Positions 19,301-29,200 of a DNA stretch of 64,000 bases are shown here, piece by piece; within the stretch, counting starts at the first letter, position 1; every line of letters begins with the position of its first letter. Below the pieces are notes generated by a model. The model saw nothing but the letters and a program-made list of their open reading frames with translations, made no database searches and had not been told where the DNA came from. The position numbers were made by a program, and so were the translations under genes. The stretch is from assembly GCA_942159475.1 (NCBI GenBank), contig OW804097.1, positions 55,634,986 through 55,698,985 on the forward strand, in the 5' to 3' direction. Source of the stretch: Sthenelais limicola. Its lineage: Eukaryota > Annelida > Polychaeta > Phyllodocida > Sigalionidae.

Positions 19301-22300
19301 AAAGGTGGTCGTACCTTTTGTAGAAAATTCTTTGACTCCTACAAAGTGATGGTGACTAAACATATCAATCGTTTGAGAATTTCTACTGCATTTAGAAGGG
19401 ACTTGAGATGGTGGTCTGCCTTTACTGAATTTTTTAATGGCAGACGTCTCATTACTCGAAATATTTTTCATCTTCCTATGGTGTCAGACTCTTCAAGCAA
19501 AGGATTTGGTGTGTATCTTGATAGTGATTGGCTGGCAGGATCCTGGATAGACAACAATATTCTCTTCAACGATTCTTCATGTCATCATTTATGTGGTCCT
19601 CCTAAAGATGGGGTCATAGCATCTAACATAAATATACAAGAATTATATCCTGTGTTAGTTGGACTCAAGAGATGGAAACATTTGTTCAAGGATCACACTG
19701 TCAAATGTTTTATTGATAACACTCAAGTGATAGGAATGCTCAGAAATGGTGTTAGTAGTAACCCTCAAGCCATGGAATGGTTATATGAAATATTCTGGGT
19801 AAATTTCATCTACAACATTGAACTGGAACCGATTTACATTAACACAAAAAATAATTTTGTGGCTGATACTTTGTCTCGGTTGCCTTATTTATATGATTAT
19901 TCTCCTGAGATTGTGTGCTTGAAGAAGATAGGCTTGTGTTGCATTGACTCTATGTTATTTTCTCATGACAGGGCCTGCTCAGTTGAGGAAGAGAGTCAGG
20001 ACACTAAAAGAACTATCTGTGTGTGATAATACCAGGCTTCAAAGGACCAATCAATGGAAATGTTTCAATACATTTCTCTCTATTTATAAACTCACTTCGA
20101 ACTACATAAATGTGGACATTATGTGTATGTATGCTGCCTGGTTGTCAAGTAAGATGAAACATTCGTCTGTAATGACTTATCTGGGTGCTGTTATTTTTGG
20201 AGCCAGGTTAAGGAATATTTCCTGTGTTTCCATGTCTCACCCAGATGTAAAATGTACTCTTAGAGGCATTTTTAATCTCCCTGGATCTTCTATTATGCCA
20301 GCAGACCCTTTACTTCCAACCCATCTACAAGAAATGAAAAAATTTGTGAGATTTTCGTCAGAATCAGAAAGAACTGCTTGGACTATTTTTATAATTCTCT
20401 TTCGTACCCTATTGAGGGTTGGACATGCTATCAACTCTACTCATGCTCTGAAAAGGAATGATATTAAATTTACTTCATGGGGCATGGAAATTAAAATTAA
20501 TTCGTCAAAGAATTCATCCTCTCCCTTCATCATTCCAGTGGCTAAGGCCAGGAATTTGAACTTGTGTGCTGTGCATCTTCTCAAGAAATTATACATGGAG
20601 AGCCCTCATAATGACTTGGATTTCCTCTTTCGGCTATCTGCTGGAGGAACATTGTCATATACATTCCTGAACAATTACCTGAAAGACTTAGTATGCAAAG
20701 CTGGTTTTTCTGGACAATTTTCTACTCATTCTCTACGTCGTGGTGGGGCATCCTTCATGGCATCCATGGGTTGTTCCCTATCAGATATACGTCAAAGAGG
20801 TCATTGGAAATCTCTTTGTGTGACTAAGTATATATCTCCTTCACAGGATCATCAATTGAAAGTCGACTCAATGCTATGTGATCATCTTTAAATTCTGTGA
20901 CAGTGTCCTTCGGTTTGGCTGTTTGGATATTTGATTATTAAACAGCTTCTGGCTGTTCAGGCCAAACCTATTCCACTTGTCATCTCTTTATTCCCTAGCA
21001 AGCGTCGTCATATATGTGAAGCTGCATCCGCAGTGCTTATATTGACACGCCCCCTTTGCTAAGGGATTCCGTCTGACGTCATAGTCTCAGCTTGAGCGAC
21101 CACGCCTCTCTATGTCGTCATCGCTGCGCCAGCCAATCACCGTCTAGCTCAGCGCGACACACCCACCTCAATGATTCTTAACGGGCCACTCTCACTCCAC
21201 TCGCCTAGCAGGCAACACCCCGCACGATTTTCGCGGAAAATTTGAACTTTATGCTGTGTTTTCACAATGTCTGATATTGTCTTTGTACTTACCTTATTCT
21301 TCAACTATTACTGCCGTGATATTGTTAATATGTTATGTATTTGTGGATATCGATTGGGATATTTGATTATTAAACAGCTTCTGGCTGTTCAGGCCAAACC
21401 TATTCCACTTGTCATCTCTTTATTCCCTAGCAAGCGTCGTCATATATTTGTATGTAGGTTATATCAAACAAATGTTGAGTTCTTTCTCAATTATAGTTCT
21501 AATGTAAACGCTTAATTTAGATTAATCTTTGGTATCAGGATTGACTGGGAATAACATCCGGAAATTATGTAATATTGATTACTGAATAAACATATTTAAA
21601 AACTAAAAGAACACACAACATATTAGCCGTATATACATGTATGTGTATAATTGTAAGCTGTCAATGACATGCATATTTAAGAATGTCTTAGCATTGTATA
21701 CGCCAAGAATGCAGGATAGGAGTAAATAAACATGTTGCAAAAACAAAAACAAAATAATATCCTTTTTTGTTTTTAAGCTTTTATTCATGACATCCTGCCA
21801 TCTGGGCTTGTACATAACTAAACATGGTTATGAGCATTTGAGGAATGAGCGAAGCACTATATAAAAAAATATAAAAGATTTCCGCTTAAAGGTTGTACAA
21901 AAATAGAGTATGTGGGGTCTGGCACTTCTTATCAGACAGAAATATATTACCATCGTAAGGTTTCATATGGCGTTCCCCGCAGGCTTTGTGATTTAATTAT
22001 TACAAGGGGGGGGGGGGGGGACGTTTAGACAATAATAGTGGGGTTGTTACCTACATCGGCTTCTAGATCGTTTTAAAACCTTTTCCATCATCGTCCACTT
22101 TTTTCATGCGATTTTCGTACAATACAGTTGTGCATCTTTACTTCAAGTCTGCAACCAGATGTTTAGATACCAAGGAACCTTTGTAAAACAACTTTTGTTT
22201 GTGAATATGCGCTTTGACCTGGAGAAGGATCCAGTTAATTATAATAGTGTTGTGTCCTCTTATATTAATGCCAAAGAGAAAATCTTGTGGCTTTATGACA

Positions 22301-25300
22301 AGCGATTGTTTAAGTTTTCTTAAAATTAGGCTGCCATTGGGCTTATAGTTAAGATGTCCCAAATAGTCAATATAAGATTATATATTTCCGACCATAATCT
22401 TTTGGTTGCCTTACACTCAATAACAAAATGCCTGATGTCATCTCTTCCATCGCAGAAGGAACACTCGACTGAATTTTTTTACTGTGATGCTCTTTAGGAA
22501 AATGTAATTGTCATGTGGAGTAATCTATATTGAAAGGCATGTAATCGCGCCTCCTTGGGGACCTTATATGGCCTACCAAAGGTCTTTTTCCAATCAACAA
22601 GGTCAAAATCGTTGTCATTGAGATTTAATATCGATTGTCACTTATTGAATTTAGAGTAATCAGGCTTCCTTTTTTTGATTAGAGCGTTATATATTACCTT
22701 GGAGCCAGCAGGAAACAAAATAACATTATGACGTATATGACTGAATGTATCAATATTATGCTGTTGTATGATTTTATATGAATTGAAAGTCGAAATTGTT
22801 GAGAGAAAATGGCCGCTGATGAGCGATGATATCAACAACTAGGGAAGCCACCACAGGAAAGGATTGCAATCTGTTTACAAAATATAAATGTGGACTTTTA
22901 TGAAGCCCTGTAGCACAAACAACTGAGCAAAATCGATCCAAACTTTGCTCAATTGACTTTTAAATGGAGTTAAAAGAACGGAACAAAAATTGTAAAATCT
23001 TCAGTTTTTGACTGATGTTAACTAAGATTGCAGCAGTAATGACTGTCATGTGGGAGAGATGTGCATTGGTTATAGCATGATAATTGAGAGGTCGCGTTGG
23101 TTACCCCTGTAACTATAGTTGCTGTTGAGCTGGTTCTGTAGGTGGAGAGGAGTGGGGAGGTCCTCCCTACATGGTTCACTGACCTATTGATTTGGTCATA
23201 GCACCTGATTGACTAGTATAGTAGTCTCAATAATGATAAATCTTTCTTTGCTTTTCTGATTTTTCTTACCGATCTCTTCTTCCAGACTATAAAGTGTTCC
23301 TTATACATATTTAAAGGAAAATGCACAGTGGTAAACATAGGAATCGATTTCTTTCATGGGTTCACATCACTCATGTTTTCATTTTCCCTGTACCTTGAAC
23401 AACATTATTGTATTCCATAATTCTTACGTTCATTTTTGTTTCATTAATAAAAGCACGGAAAACAATATCATTTTTGTGGAAAATGCATTGTCTGTATAAT
23501 CATGTAACTCTTCGCTGATAATATGAGCTAGTTGATGACATTTTTTTTTGTTACTTTCTAGTAATAAATCTGTTATGTAATTGCATGCAGCTTTAGCCCT
23601 GAGTAGTAATGTACTGCGATGTCTCATTGACCACCGCTGTAACCACTGTGACGTCAAACGGCACTGGAGGGCGCTGCAGTACCTGACTGCCAGTTCCACG
23701 TCAGTCTTTGTGCCACCTTTGGCCTGGCTCTTCATTGCCTTCATAGACGGCAGGTATGGTATACATACTCAACTTCATTATTTATTACATTAATGTCACA
23801 AGTTAAGTCTATGCTGGAAAGAGTGTAATCAAATCTTCTCAACGGAATGACTATTGTAATTATTGAGATTGAGAAATACAATTATTTATATGATATCTGC
23901 ATATGTGATATTGTTTGATCATATCAACTTGTGATATAACAAAACGTAAACTCGAAGTTCACAGAAGCTTTCCTTTGATGCACTGGGTGGAGTGCACTGT
24001 GGCCAGTCATTAAAAATAAATGCGAACCAGCTCGTGCATCAACTTTTCGTTATGTTTTGTCTAAAAAGGAGACGTGAAGGATTTAATTCAAGTTCAATGG
24101 ATAATGTAAAACCAATGCATCAAATAGGGGCCTCGAGACAAAATGAAATCCAAAGTGTTAGGTAAATTTGTAATAGATTTGGCTTTAGTTTGTGGTATAC
24201 TTATGATGCTATTGATTGAAATATTTCAAGAAGCAGGACATTATTTGGGGTTGGCGCTTTATATCCTCGAAGGGTTTATGACAATATCGTAAAGGTTTGA
24301 AATGAAATGTATAATGTTATGACTCCAAATTTGAAATACCTTTATGCCTTGCAACCCTCTGACTCAGCAAAGCAAGCAACTACAAAGTTGCGCCATGAAA
24401 TGAGCGTCATTGATTTGCGCAGCTAGATTTATGCAACCAATCAAATTAGCGGAGTAAATTGGTTGCATTTGAAAAGCAGATTGCACTAGTGAAATCTATG
24501 CATGCAGATGCAATGGGCCCAGCGGTGGCCCTCTTTTTGTGGATACGCACACATATCATGACATAAGACACCTTTCTTTTACTTGTATTCTTCCCTAAGG
24601 TATTATACATGTGGAGTGACTAGAGTCCCTAACAGATGTCTACCTAATATCACTAAGTTGCATAACGTGACGTTAGCAGCAAACCACGCCCTCCTCACAG
24701 AAGAGAACCTATGGCATCGCTGTGTCAGTCAGATTGTGGGCCTCACCGTGTGTGGATTGGGCATCACATCATTTGCCTTGTGTAAGCTATAAGTTTTTCC
24801 AAGATTCCTTCAGACTTTCTTTTGTTTATAGTTCAGGGTCATGTAGCAGTAGATACCCATAATTTCATATGATAATACAGTCATTTATGGTGTAATAGTA
24901 ATTGTAATCCTCAATTCTTGCCCTAGCATATCCCTGCCTTGATTTCACTGGAACAAGATGGAATTTGATTATATATTCAAATTATTAATTATATTCAAAT
25001 TGTTACATTTGTTCCAGTTATCCCAATGATAAAGGCTAAAAAAGGAAGTATGTACTGTGTCAAGTTGAGTTGAGATTGATGTCACAATAATGTAATACTG
25101 CAATCTAAATACAACTTTTTAACTCAAATTTTAGATCGGGCCTGTAGTTACCTCTGCTCCAAAACGCCATATTACAAACGGCGCTATATACAACTCCACA
25201 GAGAAAAGGAGATGGAAACTTTCAGCACAAATTCAGAGGTTCGTCAACAGTCTTCTCCATTTTCAGTTATGGGACACTGTATTTACCACTTTGAAGAAGC

Positions 25301-26077
25301 CTGTCAAACTTAAAGATCTGTGAATCCTGTTTTACAAACATCCGATCTGTGTGTGATGCATAATTGATCATCCAATAATTTTCATGGCGTAAATGTTTAC
25401 CTCCAGCAAGAAATTATTTAATGAAATGATTAAGTTTTTTGCAACTTATTAATCCAATAAAATTCCAATTATGAGGAAGGTCATCTTCATCACAGTTCAT
25501 TTAAATGGTCAAAAGTGAGAACAAAAATTACACAGTACAAAGTAAAGTGAATATGCAGAATTAAGACATCACATAGAAAAGATGATAGATTTGTATAAGT
25601 CAAACAATGTTTTTTCTCGTAGTTAAATTAATATCGTTTTAAAAATAAACAATTTGCATCACTGCACGTTTCTCATACATATACTTGGGCATGCATCTAA
25701 CTTGTAATCGGATGAAACTAATAACTCCATTATTTTATGACGTCATTATGTCTATAGACGTTGCTAAGGCCCTATATTCCTCCGAGCATCCCAGAGTAAG
25801 ACATAGATATAAATAAACTTTCATGTTTTTTAACTGTTTCCTTTTGTTCGGTCAGGAATGTTTAACGCGTGAATGCGGCACCAGGTGGAAGCAGGTGTTC
25901 CAGAACCCAGATGCCGCTGACTGGGAAGCACTTTCTGCCTTACCTACAGAGTCACCTGGTGAATTACATCATAACTTCATTCATTCTGATGGCGAGGACA
26001 AAGACAAACTTGTTAAAAAATACAAAACTAAACTGCCTGCAATAGCAAATGGCAAAACAAAGGTTGGACCTGAGTGA
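16092..26077 (+). CDS. CALHM-family large-pore channel (calcium homeostasis modulator), multi-exon
   Basis: Complete coding sequence in five exons: 16092-16338, 23591-23753, 24600-24781, 25135-25238 and 25856-26077. Joined length is 918 nt, giving 305 residues, close to the usual size of CALHM proteins. These form oligomeric, voltage- or calcium-gated pores in the plasma membrane that pass ions and in some members ATP. Family marks are the CPC pair after TM1, a cysteine pair in the second extracellular loop (YYTC and PNRC), the RCVSQIVG stretch at TM4, four hydrophobic segments and a charged cytoplasmic tail. The start has a good context (AATAATGG). All exon phases join without a shift. The large first intron carries a retrotransposon and a LINE fragment. 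The family call is firm; which CALHM subtype it matches cannot be said. Confidence 0.85.
16892..17126 (+). repeat. Split direct repeat A1 (5' end, likely promoter)
   Basis: 235 bases starting GTGAAGCTGCATCCGCAG and ending GGAAAATTTGAACTTT. The same 235 bases recur at 21016-21250 with two single-base differences. It is GC-rich and contains TGACGTCA at 16950-16957 and a CCAAT box at about 17008-17012, so it probably drives transcription of the element. Confidence 0.9.
17138..17950 (+). CDS. Retroelement ORF1, Gag-like nucleic-acid-binding protein
   Basis: 270 residues from the ATG at 17138. The structural protein is presumed to package element RNA. An N-terminal Cys/His cluster (CAKCKTIHIAPTGSNC) is followed by a short coiled-coil-like stretch, an Arg/Ser-rich region with a run of six arginines (near residue 95), and two zinc-binding motifs at the C-terminus. 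These are a CX8CX4CX3H finger (C231, C240, C245, H249) and a CX2CX4HX4C knuckle (C251, C254, H259, C264). It ends at TAG 17948-17950; the frame beyond stays open into ORF2. An upstream TTG in frame is not a likely start. Confidence 0.8.
   Translation: MVKSKARMCAKCKTIHIAPTGSNCGRQMETRLDNLESMIQDLVRVVAERPPVEVEAGASGEHGRQHEEDVTFSSRRSRSPSADSSIYDVRNSDRRRRRRSSSREKSKPFDYTSVLEKGEEITNFESLMLVNLKLIAKLVLDERPYGELSGVVNHAVTMCEKAQSQIYQLKASVSYDKAVRTRANKVGLEAFNDVKQEEILRSYSFENSKRAIVDKVDKKNTGLVKRKEKICFKFNSAGGCPKSSCEFPHRCANCLSNDHSSKSCTVKSSK
17948..17950 (+). promoter_or_regulatory. In-frame amber codon between Gag and RT frames (possible readthrough site)
   Basis: ORF1 and ORF2 occupy the same frame. From 17951 to the first ATG of ORF2 at 18080 there is no other stop. 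The amber codon is followed directly by G and a purine-rich stretch (GATGAGGAAAGC). Programmed readthrough at UAG-G is known for Gag-Pol of some retroviruses; here it is inferred. Confidence 0.5.
18080..20026 (+). CDS. Retroelement ORF2, reverse transcriptase-RNase H
   Basis: 648 residues from the ATG at 18080, or part of a Gag-Pol readthrough product. The RT palm is visible: SVIDIKSAYRAV with catalytic Asp 238, CFGLKTGPCYFDS, and VNYLDDYFV with Y307-L-D-D310. RNase H follows: VSDSSSKGFGVYL with Asp 470, INIQELYPVL, CFIDNTQV and FVADTLSRLP. This order and style fit DIRS/Ngaro RTs. It copies element RNA and removes the template. Its last 62 bases overlap ORF3. It has no frame breaks. Confidence 0.88.
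   Translation: MAAGCGHFDFLDTCADEFSSESSLFAYVKPIYEHDDVYCDIFQDISNFVNTGNYCEGGTCIFTAPSSPSGVDITVYSDCAKGICTCIYRLGGLLTQLKPCRFAYAMFSQGSKFVEKYLNVYFGICDGFDVVDTIPEPYECKNYSSILDDVPRKKMDNIIATEIDEGFISIVDFKPHCIHSLGAVSKPDGGIRPITDCSRPFGKSVNDNCDSLIHTFTYKSVDDAVNLVRDDYYMSVIDIKSAYRAVSIKPEHRTFCGFVWNINGVDRYFVDNRMCFGLKTGPCYFDSISNFVAEVLLNACNVKVVNYLDDYFVCAPTVGECIAARDTVIAFLRYLGFYVAWHKVTSPSTLCKYLGFDINSTDMSLSLPVDKVKKLNLLTKNLHEKEFITKKELERACGYVSHCSTVYKGGRTFCRKFFDSYKVMVTKHINRLRISTAFRRDLRWWSAFTEFFNGRRLITRNIFHLPMVSDSSSKGFGVYLDSDWLAGSWIDNNILFNDSSCHHLCGPPKDGVIASNINIQELYPVLVGLKRWKHLFKDHTVKCFIDNTQVIGMLRNGVSSNPQAMEWLYEIFWVNFIYNIELEPIYINTKNNFVADTLSRLPYLYDYSPEIVCLKKIGLCCIDSMLFSHDRACSVEEESQDTKRTICV
19965..20891 (+). CDS. Retroelement ORF3, tyrosine recombinase
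   Basis: 308 residues from the ATG at 19965, in a different frame from ORF2 and overlapping its end by 62 bases. It should join circular cDNA to the genome by site-specific recombination, in place of an integrase. The catalytic set is present: R151 (LLRVGH), H255-x-x-R258 (HSLRRGG), H280 (RGHW) and the nucleophile Y289 (KYIS). An N-terminal SAM-like core-binding region precedes it. It looks intact. The stop is 34 bases before B1. Confidence 0.88.
   Translation: MTGPAQLRKRVRTLKELSVCDNTRLQRTNQWKCFNTFLSIYKLTSNYINVDIMCMYAAWLSSKMKHSSVMTYLGAVIFGARLRNISCVSMSHPDVKCTLRGIFNLPGSSIMPADPLLPTHLQEMKKFVRFSSESERTAWTIFIILFRTLLRVGHAINSTHALKRNDIKFTSWGMEIKINSSKNSSSPFIIPVAKARNLNLCAVHLLKKLYMESPHNDLDFLFRLSAGGTLSYTFLNNYLKDLVCKAGFSGQFSTHSLRRGGASFMASMGCSLSDIRQRGHWKSLCVTKYISPSQDHQLKVDSMLCDHL
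20925..21015 (+). repeat. Split direct repeat B1
   Basis: 91 bases, from GGATATTTGATTATTAAAC to CGTCGTCATATAT, identical to 21357-21447. It abuts A2 with no gap, as in split-repeat elements where the B1-A2 junction reproduces the joined ends of a circle. Short hairpins (AACAGC/GCTGTT and GGTTTGGC/GCCAAACC) lie in or beside it. Confidence 0.9.
21016..21250 (+). repeat. Split direct repeat A2
   Basis: Second copy of the 235-base A repeat. Two differences from A1 were seen (CCACACC against CCACGCC, and CTCGCTCC against CTCACTCC). Confidence 0.9.
21357..21447 (+). repeat. Split direct repeat B2 (3' end)
   Basis: 91-base copy identical to B1. It ends CATATAT and is followed by TTGTATGTAGG of the host intron. 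The 106 bases between A2 and B2 are not repeated elsewhere in the element. Confidence 0.9.
22006..22020 (+). repeat. Poly-G tract
   Basis: Fifteen guanines in a row in CALHM intron 1, between the retrotransposon and the LINE fragment. Confidence 0.9.
22138..22900 (-). pseudogene. Decayed LINE (non-LTR retrotransposon) 3' fragment
   Basis: Read on the minus strand, this is the C-terminal end of a LINE polymerase downstream of the RT domain. Recognisable pieces in order are FPAGSKVIYNAL, DWKKTFGRPYK, LHAFQYRLLHM, then a zf-RVT-like motif CSFCDGRDDIRHFVIEC (Cys-Cys-His-Cys), then a hydrophobic tail near INWILLQVKAHIHKQK. The frame has stops at 22638-22640 and 22494-22496 and a shift near 22.37 kb, so it is dead. 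It lies in CALHM intron 1, opposite to the gene. Clade (CR1- or L2-like) cannot be fixed by eye. Confidence 0.65.
22901..23590. other. Rest of CALHM intron 1
   Basis: AT-rich intron with no recognisable exon or element, ending in a T-rich tract and the acceptor at 23590. Confidence 0.5.
23591..23753 (+). CDS. CALHM exon 2: end of TM2, loop and TM3
   Basis: The acceptor is GCATGCAG and the donor GTATGG. The exon is 163 nt, phase 1 in and phase 2 out. It encodes the end of TM2, a short cytoplasmic loop (HRCNHCDVKRHW) and TM3 (FVPPLAWLFIAFIDG), the last being typical of CALHM TM3 with a PLAW turn before the pore-facing helix. Confidence 0.85.
24600..24781 (+). CDS. CALHM exon 3: second extracellular loop and TM4
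   Basis: The acceptor is TTCCCTAAG and the donor GTAAGC. The exon is 182 nt, phase 2 in and phase 1 out. It encodes YYTCGVTRVPNRC, whose cysteines should pair with the CPC motif, possible N-glycosylation sites (NIT, NVT), and TM4 (HRCVSQIVGLTVCGLGITS). Confidence 0.85.
25135..25238 (+). CDS. CALHM exon 4: end of TM4 and first cytoplasmic helix
   Basis: The acceptor is AATTTTAG. The exon is 104 nt, phase 1 in and phase 0 out, with a weak donor (GAG followed by GTTCGT). It encodes SYLCSKTPYYKRRYIQLHRE, a basic amphipathic start of the CALHM C-terminal domain. If the weak donor is skipped, the frame stays open for about 20 more codons and stops at about 25310-25312, which would give a shorter protein. 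Confidence 0.78.
25856..26077 (+). CDS. CALHM exon 5: cytoplasmic tail
   Basis: The acceptor is TTCGGTCAG, phase 0, with stop TGA at 26075-26077. It encodes ECLTRECGTRWKQVFQNP and then a polar, lysine-rich tail ending KTKVGPE. Cysteines near the start of this segment are usual in CALHM C-terminal helices. Some 73 residues. Confidence 0.8.
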   Translation, partial: ECLTRECGTRWKQVFQNPDAADWEALSALPTESPGELHHNFIHSDGEDKDKLVKKYKTKLPAIANGKTKVGPE

Positions 26078-26249
26078 AATAATTGAGTAGGGAATAATAG
26101 GGAAGAATAAGATCGGTCATTTATCTAAAATAATATCTAAAATAATTCAATCTGGAGGGATTAACCAGAACCCATCAACCCATGTATAGGCATTATCATC
26201 TCCATCTATATTCAGGTTGCTTACTCCAAGTGCACTACATAATAGCCAG

Positions 26250-26255
26250 AATAAA
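26250..26255 (+). terminator. Polyadenylation signal of the CALHM gene
   Basis: AATAAA 173 bases after the stop codon, the first after the CALHM terminal exon. Confidence 0.5.
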
Positions 26256-29200
26256 ATCATTTTAAGATTATTTTATTTGACTATTTTCATGGTGTCACGG
26301 CGAATATCAATGGGAAATTACAGAGCCCACTGATCACTAAATATAACATATGTTAAACCAGATCAGGGATATAGACATGTCTGGGAAGGATTATGCAATG
26401 AATGTTTTGAACCAATGAATCTGTTTTATGTATCGTTATGATCAACTGAACTCAACAAGATGTAAGTAGCAACTGTTTATTCAGTCTCTATTCTCTTAAC
26501 TCTAGCCACTTGTGGTCAAGTGATAATTACCACTTGCCCCTTCTGGTCAAGTGATAATTAAGTAATATGTATACCTTGGGTCGGCAAAGTATATTAGTCG
26601 GCAAGGTATATTAGTGATAATTAAGTATAATATGTATACCTTGGGTCGGCAAGGACGGCAGGGGGCATAGACATGGGTATCTCGAGACATTTTACACAAA
26701 GATAGTTTCTATATCTTAGATTTTAATTTACATTAAAGGATCGGTCAATATTCTGAGTTGATATGTAGCTTTCTCTTTTTCCAAAAAGAAGACTTCATTA
26801 CAATAAAACAATACTTGTAATACTGAGTCTTCAGTGAGCCATTTCAGTGTGCCAAAGAGTAATTTTCCATACAATTATAGGAAGATATGCGCGGAGAAAA
26901 GGGTAGGGGAAAAGAGAGACGGAGGGAAAAATGAAAGAAAAGGAAGATATGAATGTGCGGAAAAGCGAATATATTCAGAATGACGAAAAGAAAGAGTAAA
27001 TGAGAAGAGAGGGCGACGACGGAGAGACAGACAGACAGGGAGACAGAAAGAGCCGGAGAAACATGCAGGCACGCATCGAGAATGAGTGTATGTATACATA
27101 GGAGTGTGGTAGGGGATATATTTGAGCGATAATCAGCTGAATTACAATGGTGTAAAGAGGGAGGCTAAGAGTTTGTACACACACAAACTCCAGAAACTTG
27201 ATACTCCTCTTTCTACACCTCGCTGCTCGCAGTTTGTGGATTAAATTTAAATCTCCCATCGTCTCGGTGCAAATAAACTTTGGGTGTATGTCAAGATTGG
27301 ACCAGGCCACCTTTAAATGGCCTTTCTGTCTCACCATGGAACTCAGGTAATTTAAAGGTGTGTTCAGAGGAAAAACATTTACATCCCTTAATATGTTTGG
27401 TCCATTTTTACAACTTGTTTGAAAGTATTGAATAACTTCTTGCTGTATAAGGTAACTATAATTGGTATCCATCTTGTCTGTGTACACAACATTGCCACGG
27501 GTTTCCATTCATTTGTGTTTCCTATTCTCAAATGAAGGCATCAGCTTTAACATAAGATTTCTCTATCCCGCCCGTTTCCCACACATTCTCTTAAGAGTCA
27601 TATTCCCTGTCTTTGTCTCTCTTACTCTTTCTCAGATTCGTGTATATAAACGCTTTGAATCCCCTCCCTCTCTTTGCCATACATATTCATGTTTTCTCTC
27701 TATTCCTCCTCAGATCCACAGACCCTCTTCGGCCCTCTTCTCTGTCATACTGTTGTCGTAGACAGGCGACCCTGACTGAGTACATTATGGTAATGAACTC
27801 TCACATATATCATTGACATATTTACAAGTCTGAATGGATATCACACCCAGATCCTTGAGAAAAGATGCACTGAGGGCTGTCACAGAAAACCTTCCCAAAC
27901 AGTCTCTTCTTCTAGTCTTAATCAATAGTTTCGTGGAGAAATGGACAAAAGAAAAATGTCTTCATGGCAATATACATGTTGTTTCAAACTTTGAATCATT
28001 AAACAGTATTGAATATATTTCGAGATCTTCGGAGAGTGGGCTGTGAATATTATATAGTAATTTTCTCATTGTATTGGTATTGATAAATAAACGAAACACA
28101 AAGACATCGAGCTGTACCGAAAGATAAATAAAAACGTTACAACAACAAAAAAGTCGGAAATACTAAAATTCAAACTGCCGCGCTCATATATGATATCTGG
28201 GAACATATATAGCATATGCTTTCTTTAGGCGTCATTAAATCTTGCATATATATCTGTATATAAATCAAGGCTCATTTTCTCCATCAACTGGACTTTCGTG
28301 AAGTACAATGACACATGCCACATCTTGAGAAATATTAAACACGCACCAAACATGACCAAAGACTGGCGGCTTAAGCCATTCACAAGATAAAAGCAAATTG
28401 CTGCAAATTATTTCTTTGTATTGATTTTGAAATCGGAATACATATCTTAACGCAGGGCTGTGTCGGGATTTACTAGAACTTTAATTATTATTCCTACTTC
28501 ATATCTGATTGTGGGAGAAAGGGAGAACGTCTCCCCGAGGCCTTGCCCCAAGGCATGACCTTTACTGCTGTCAGTGCCCTCTGCCGCCTAACGCATGAAT
28601 TAAACAACAGAAATCAACAAGGGACGGCGGGAAGTCTGTCTGCTGGGTCTCGCTGCAGAACTTTTGTCCTGATAGTTTGGGAATACTATATATTCTGTTT
28701 CCTCGAAGGTATTTGCTCATTTTATTTACTGCGAAAATGTACAATTTTGATTGCTGTCGAGATAGGCAATGGAATACACTTTTGTATTATTATAGACAAT
28801 GGTAAAATAGTATAGATATTTAAAGTAATTGTCATTGGCAAGGCGTGAAAATAAGTGATGAATAAATGTGCTAATATATCAACTAACAATATCATGAATA
28901 TCATTAAGAAACTTTATTTTATATATATTTGGAATAAGAAAGAAAAATAATAATGATAATAACAATAAAGATGATTATTGCAATATTAGTGTATACACTT
29001 ATCCCAATGATCATTGGGAATATTTTCCTTGAAATGCTTAGAGGTGTATTAGACAAATTCATTTCTTATATATTTTTCTAGAACAATTACCTCGTTTAAT
29101 ATTATACAGAATTGCCTTTTAACTCCTGTTAAATGCGTGTTTGGAAATCCTTTTATGGCCAAAACAATACATCCTTTTCATTTGTCCGATTTACTTACAG

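Larger units (their letters stand above)
16892..21447 (+). mobile_element. Ngaro/PAT-like tyrosine-recombinase retrotransposon, near intact
   Basis: A 4.56-kb element in CALHM intron 1, same orientation as the gene. It has split direct repeats in the order A1 (16892-17126), three open frames, B1 (20925-21015), A2 (21016-21250), a 106-bp spacer, B2 (21357-21447). This layout and the encoded Gag, RT-RNase H and tyrosine recombinase identify a DIRS-order element of the split-repeat type. No methyltransferase domain was seen, which favours Ngaro over PAT or DIRS. A1 and A2 differ at about 2 of 235 positions and B1 equals B2, so insertion is recent. No target duplication is evident, as expected for recombinase-mediated insertion. 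The only obvious coding interruption is the amber codon between Gag and RT. Confidence 0.85.

Noticed and set aside
16892..21250. Reading A1/A2 as long terminal repeats of an ordinary LTR retrotransposon
   Set aside because: There is no integrase or protease, no TG...CA ends and no target duplication. A tyrosine recombinase and the extra B1/B2 pair instead show the split-repeat DIRS-order layout.
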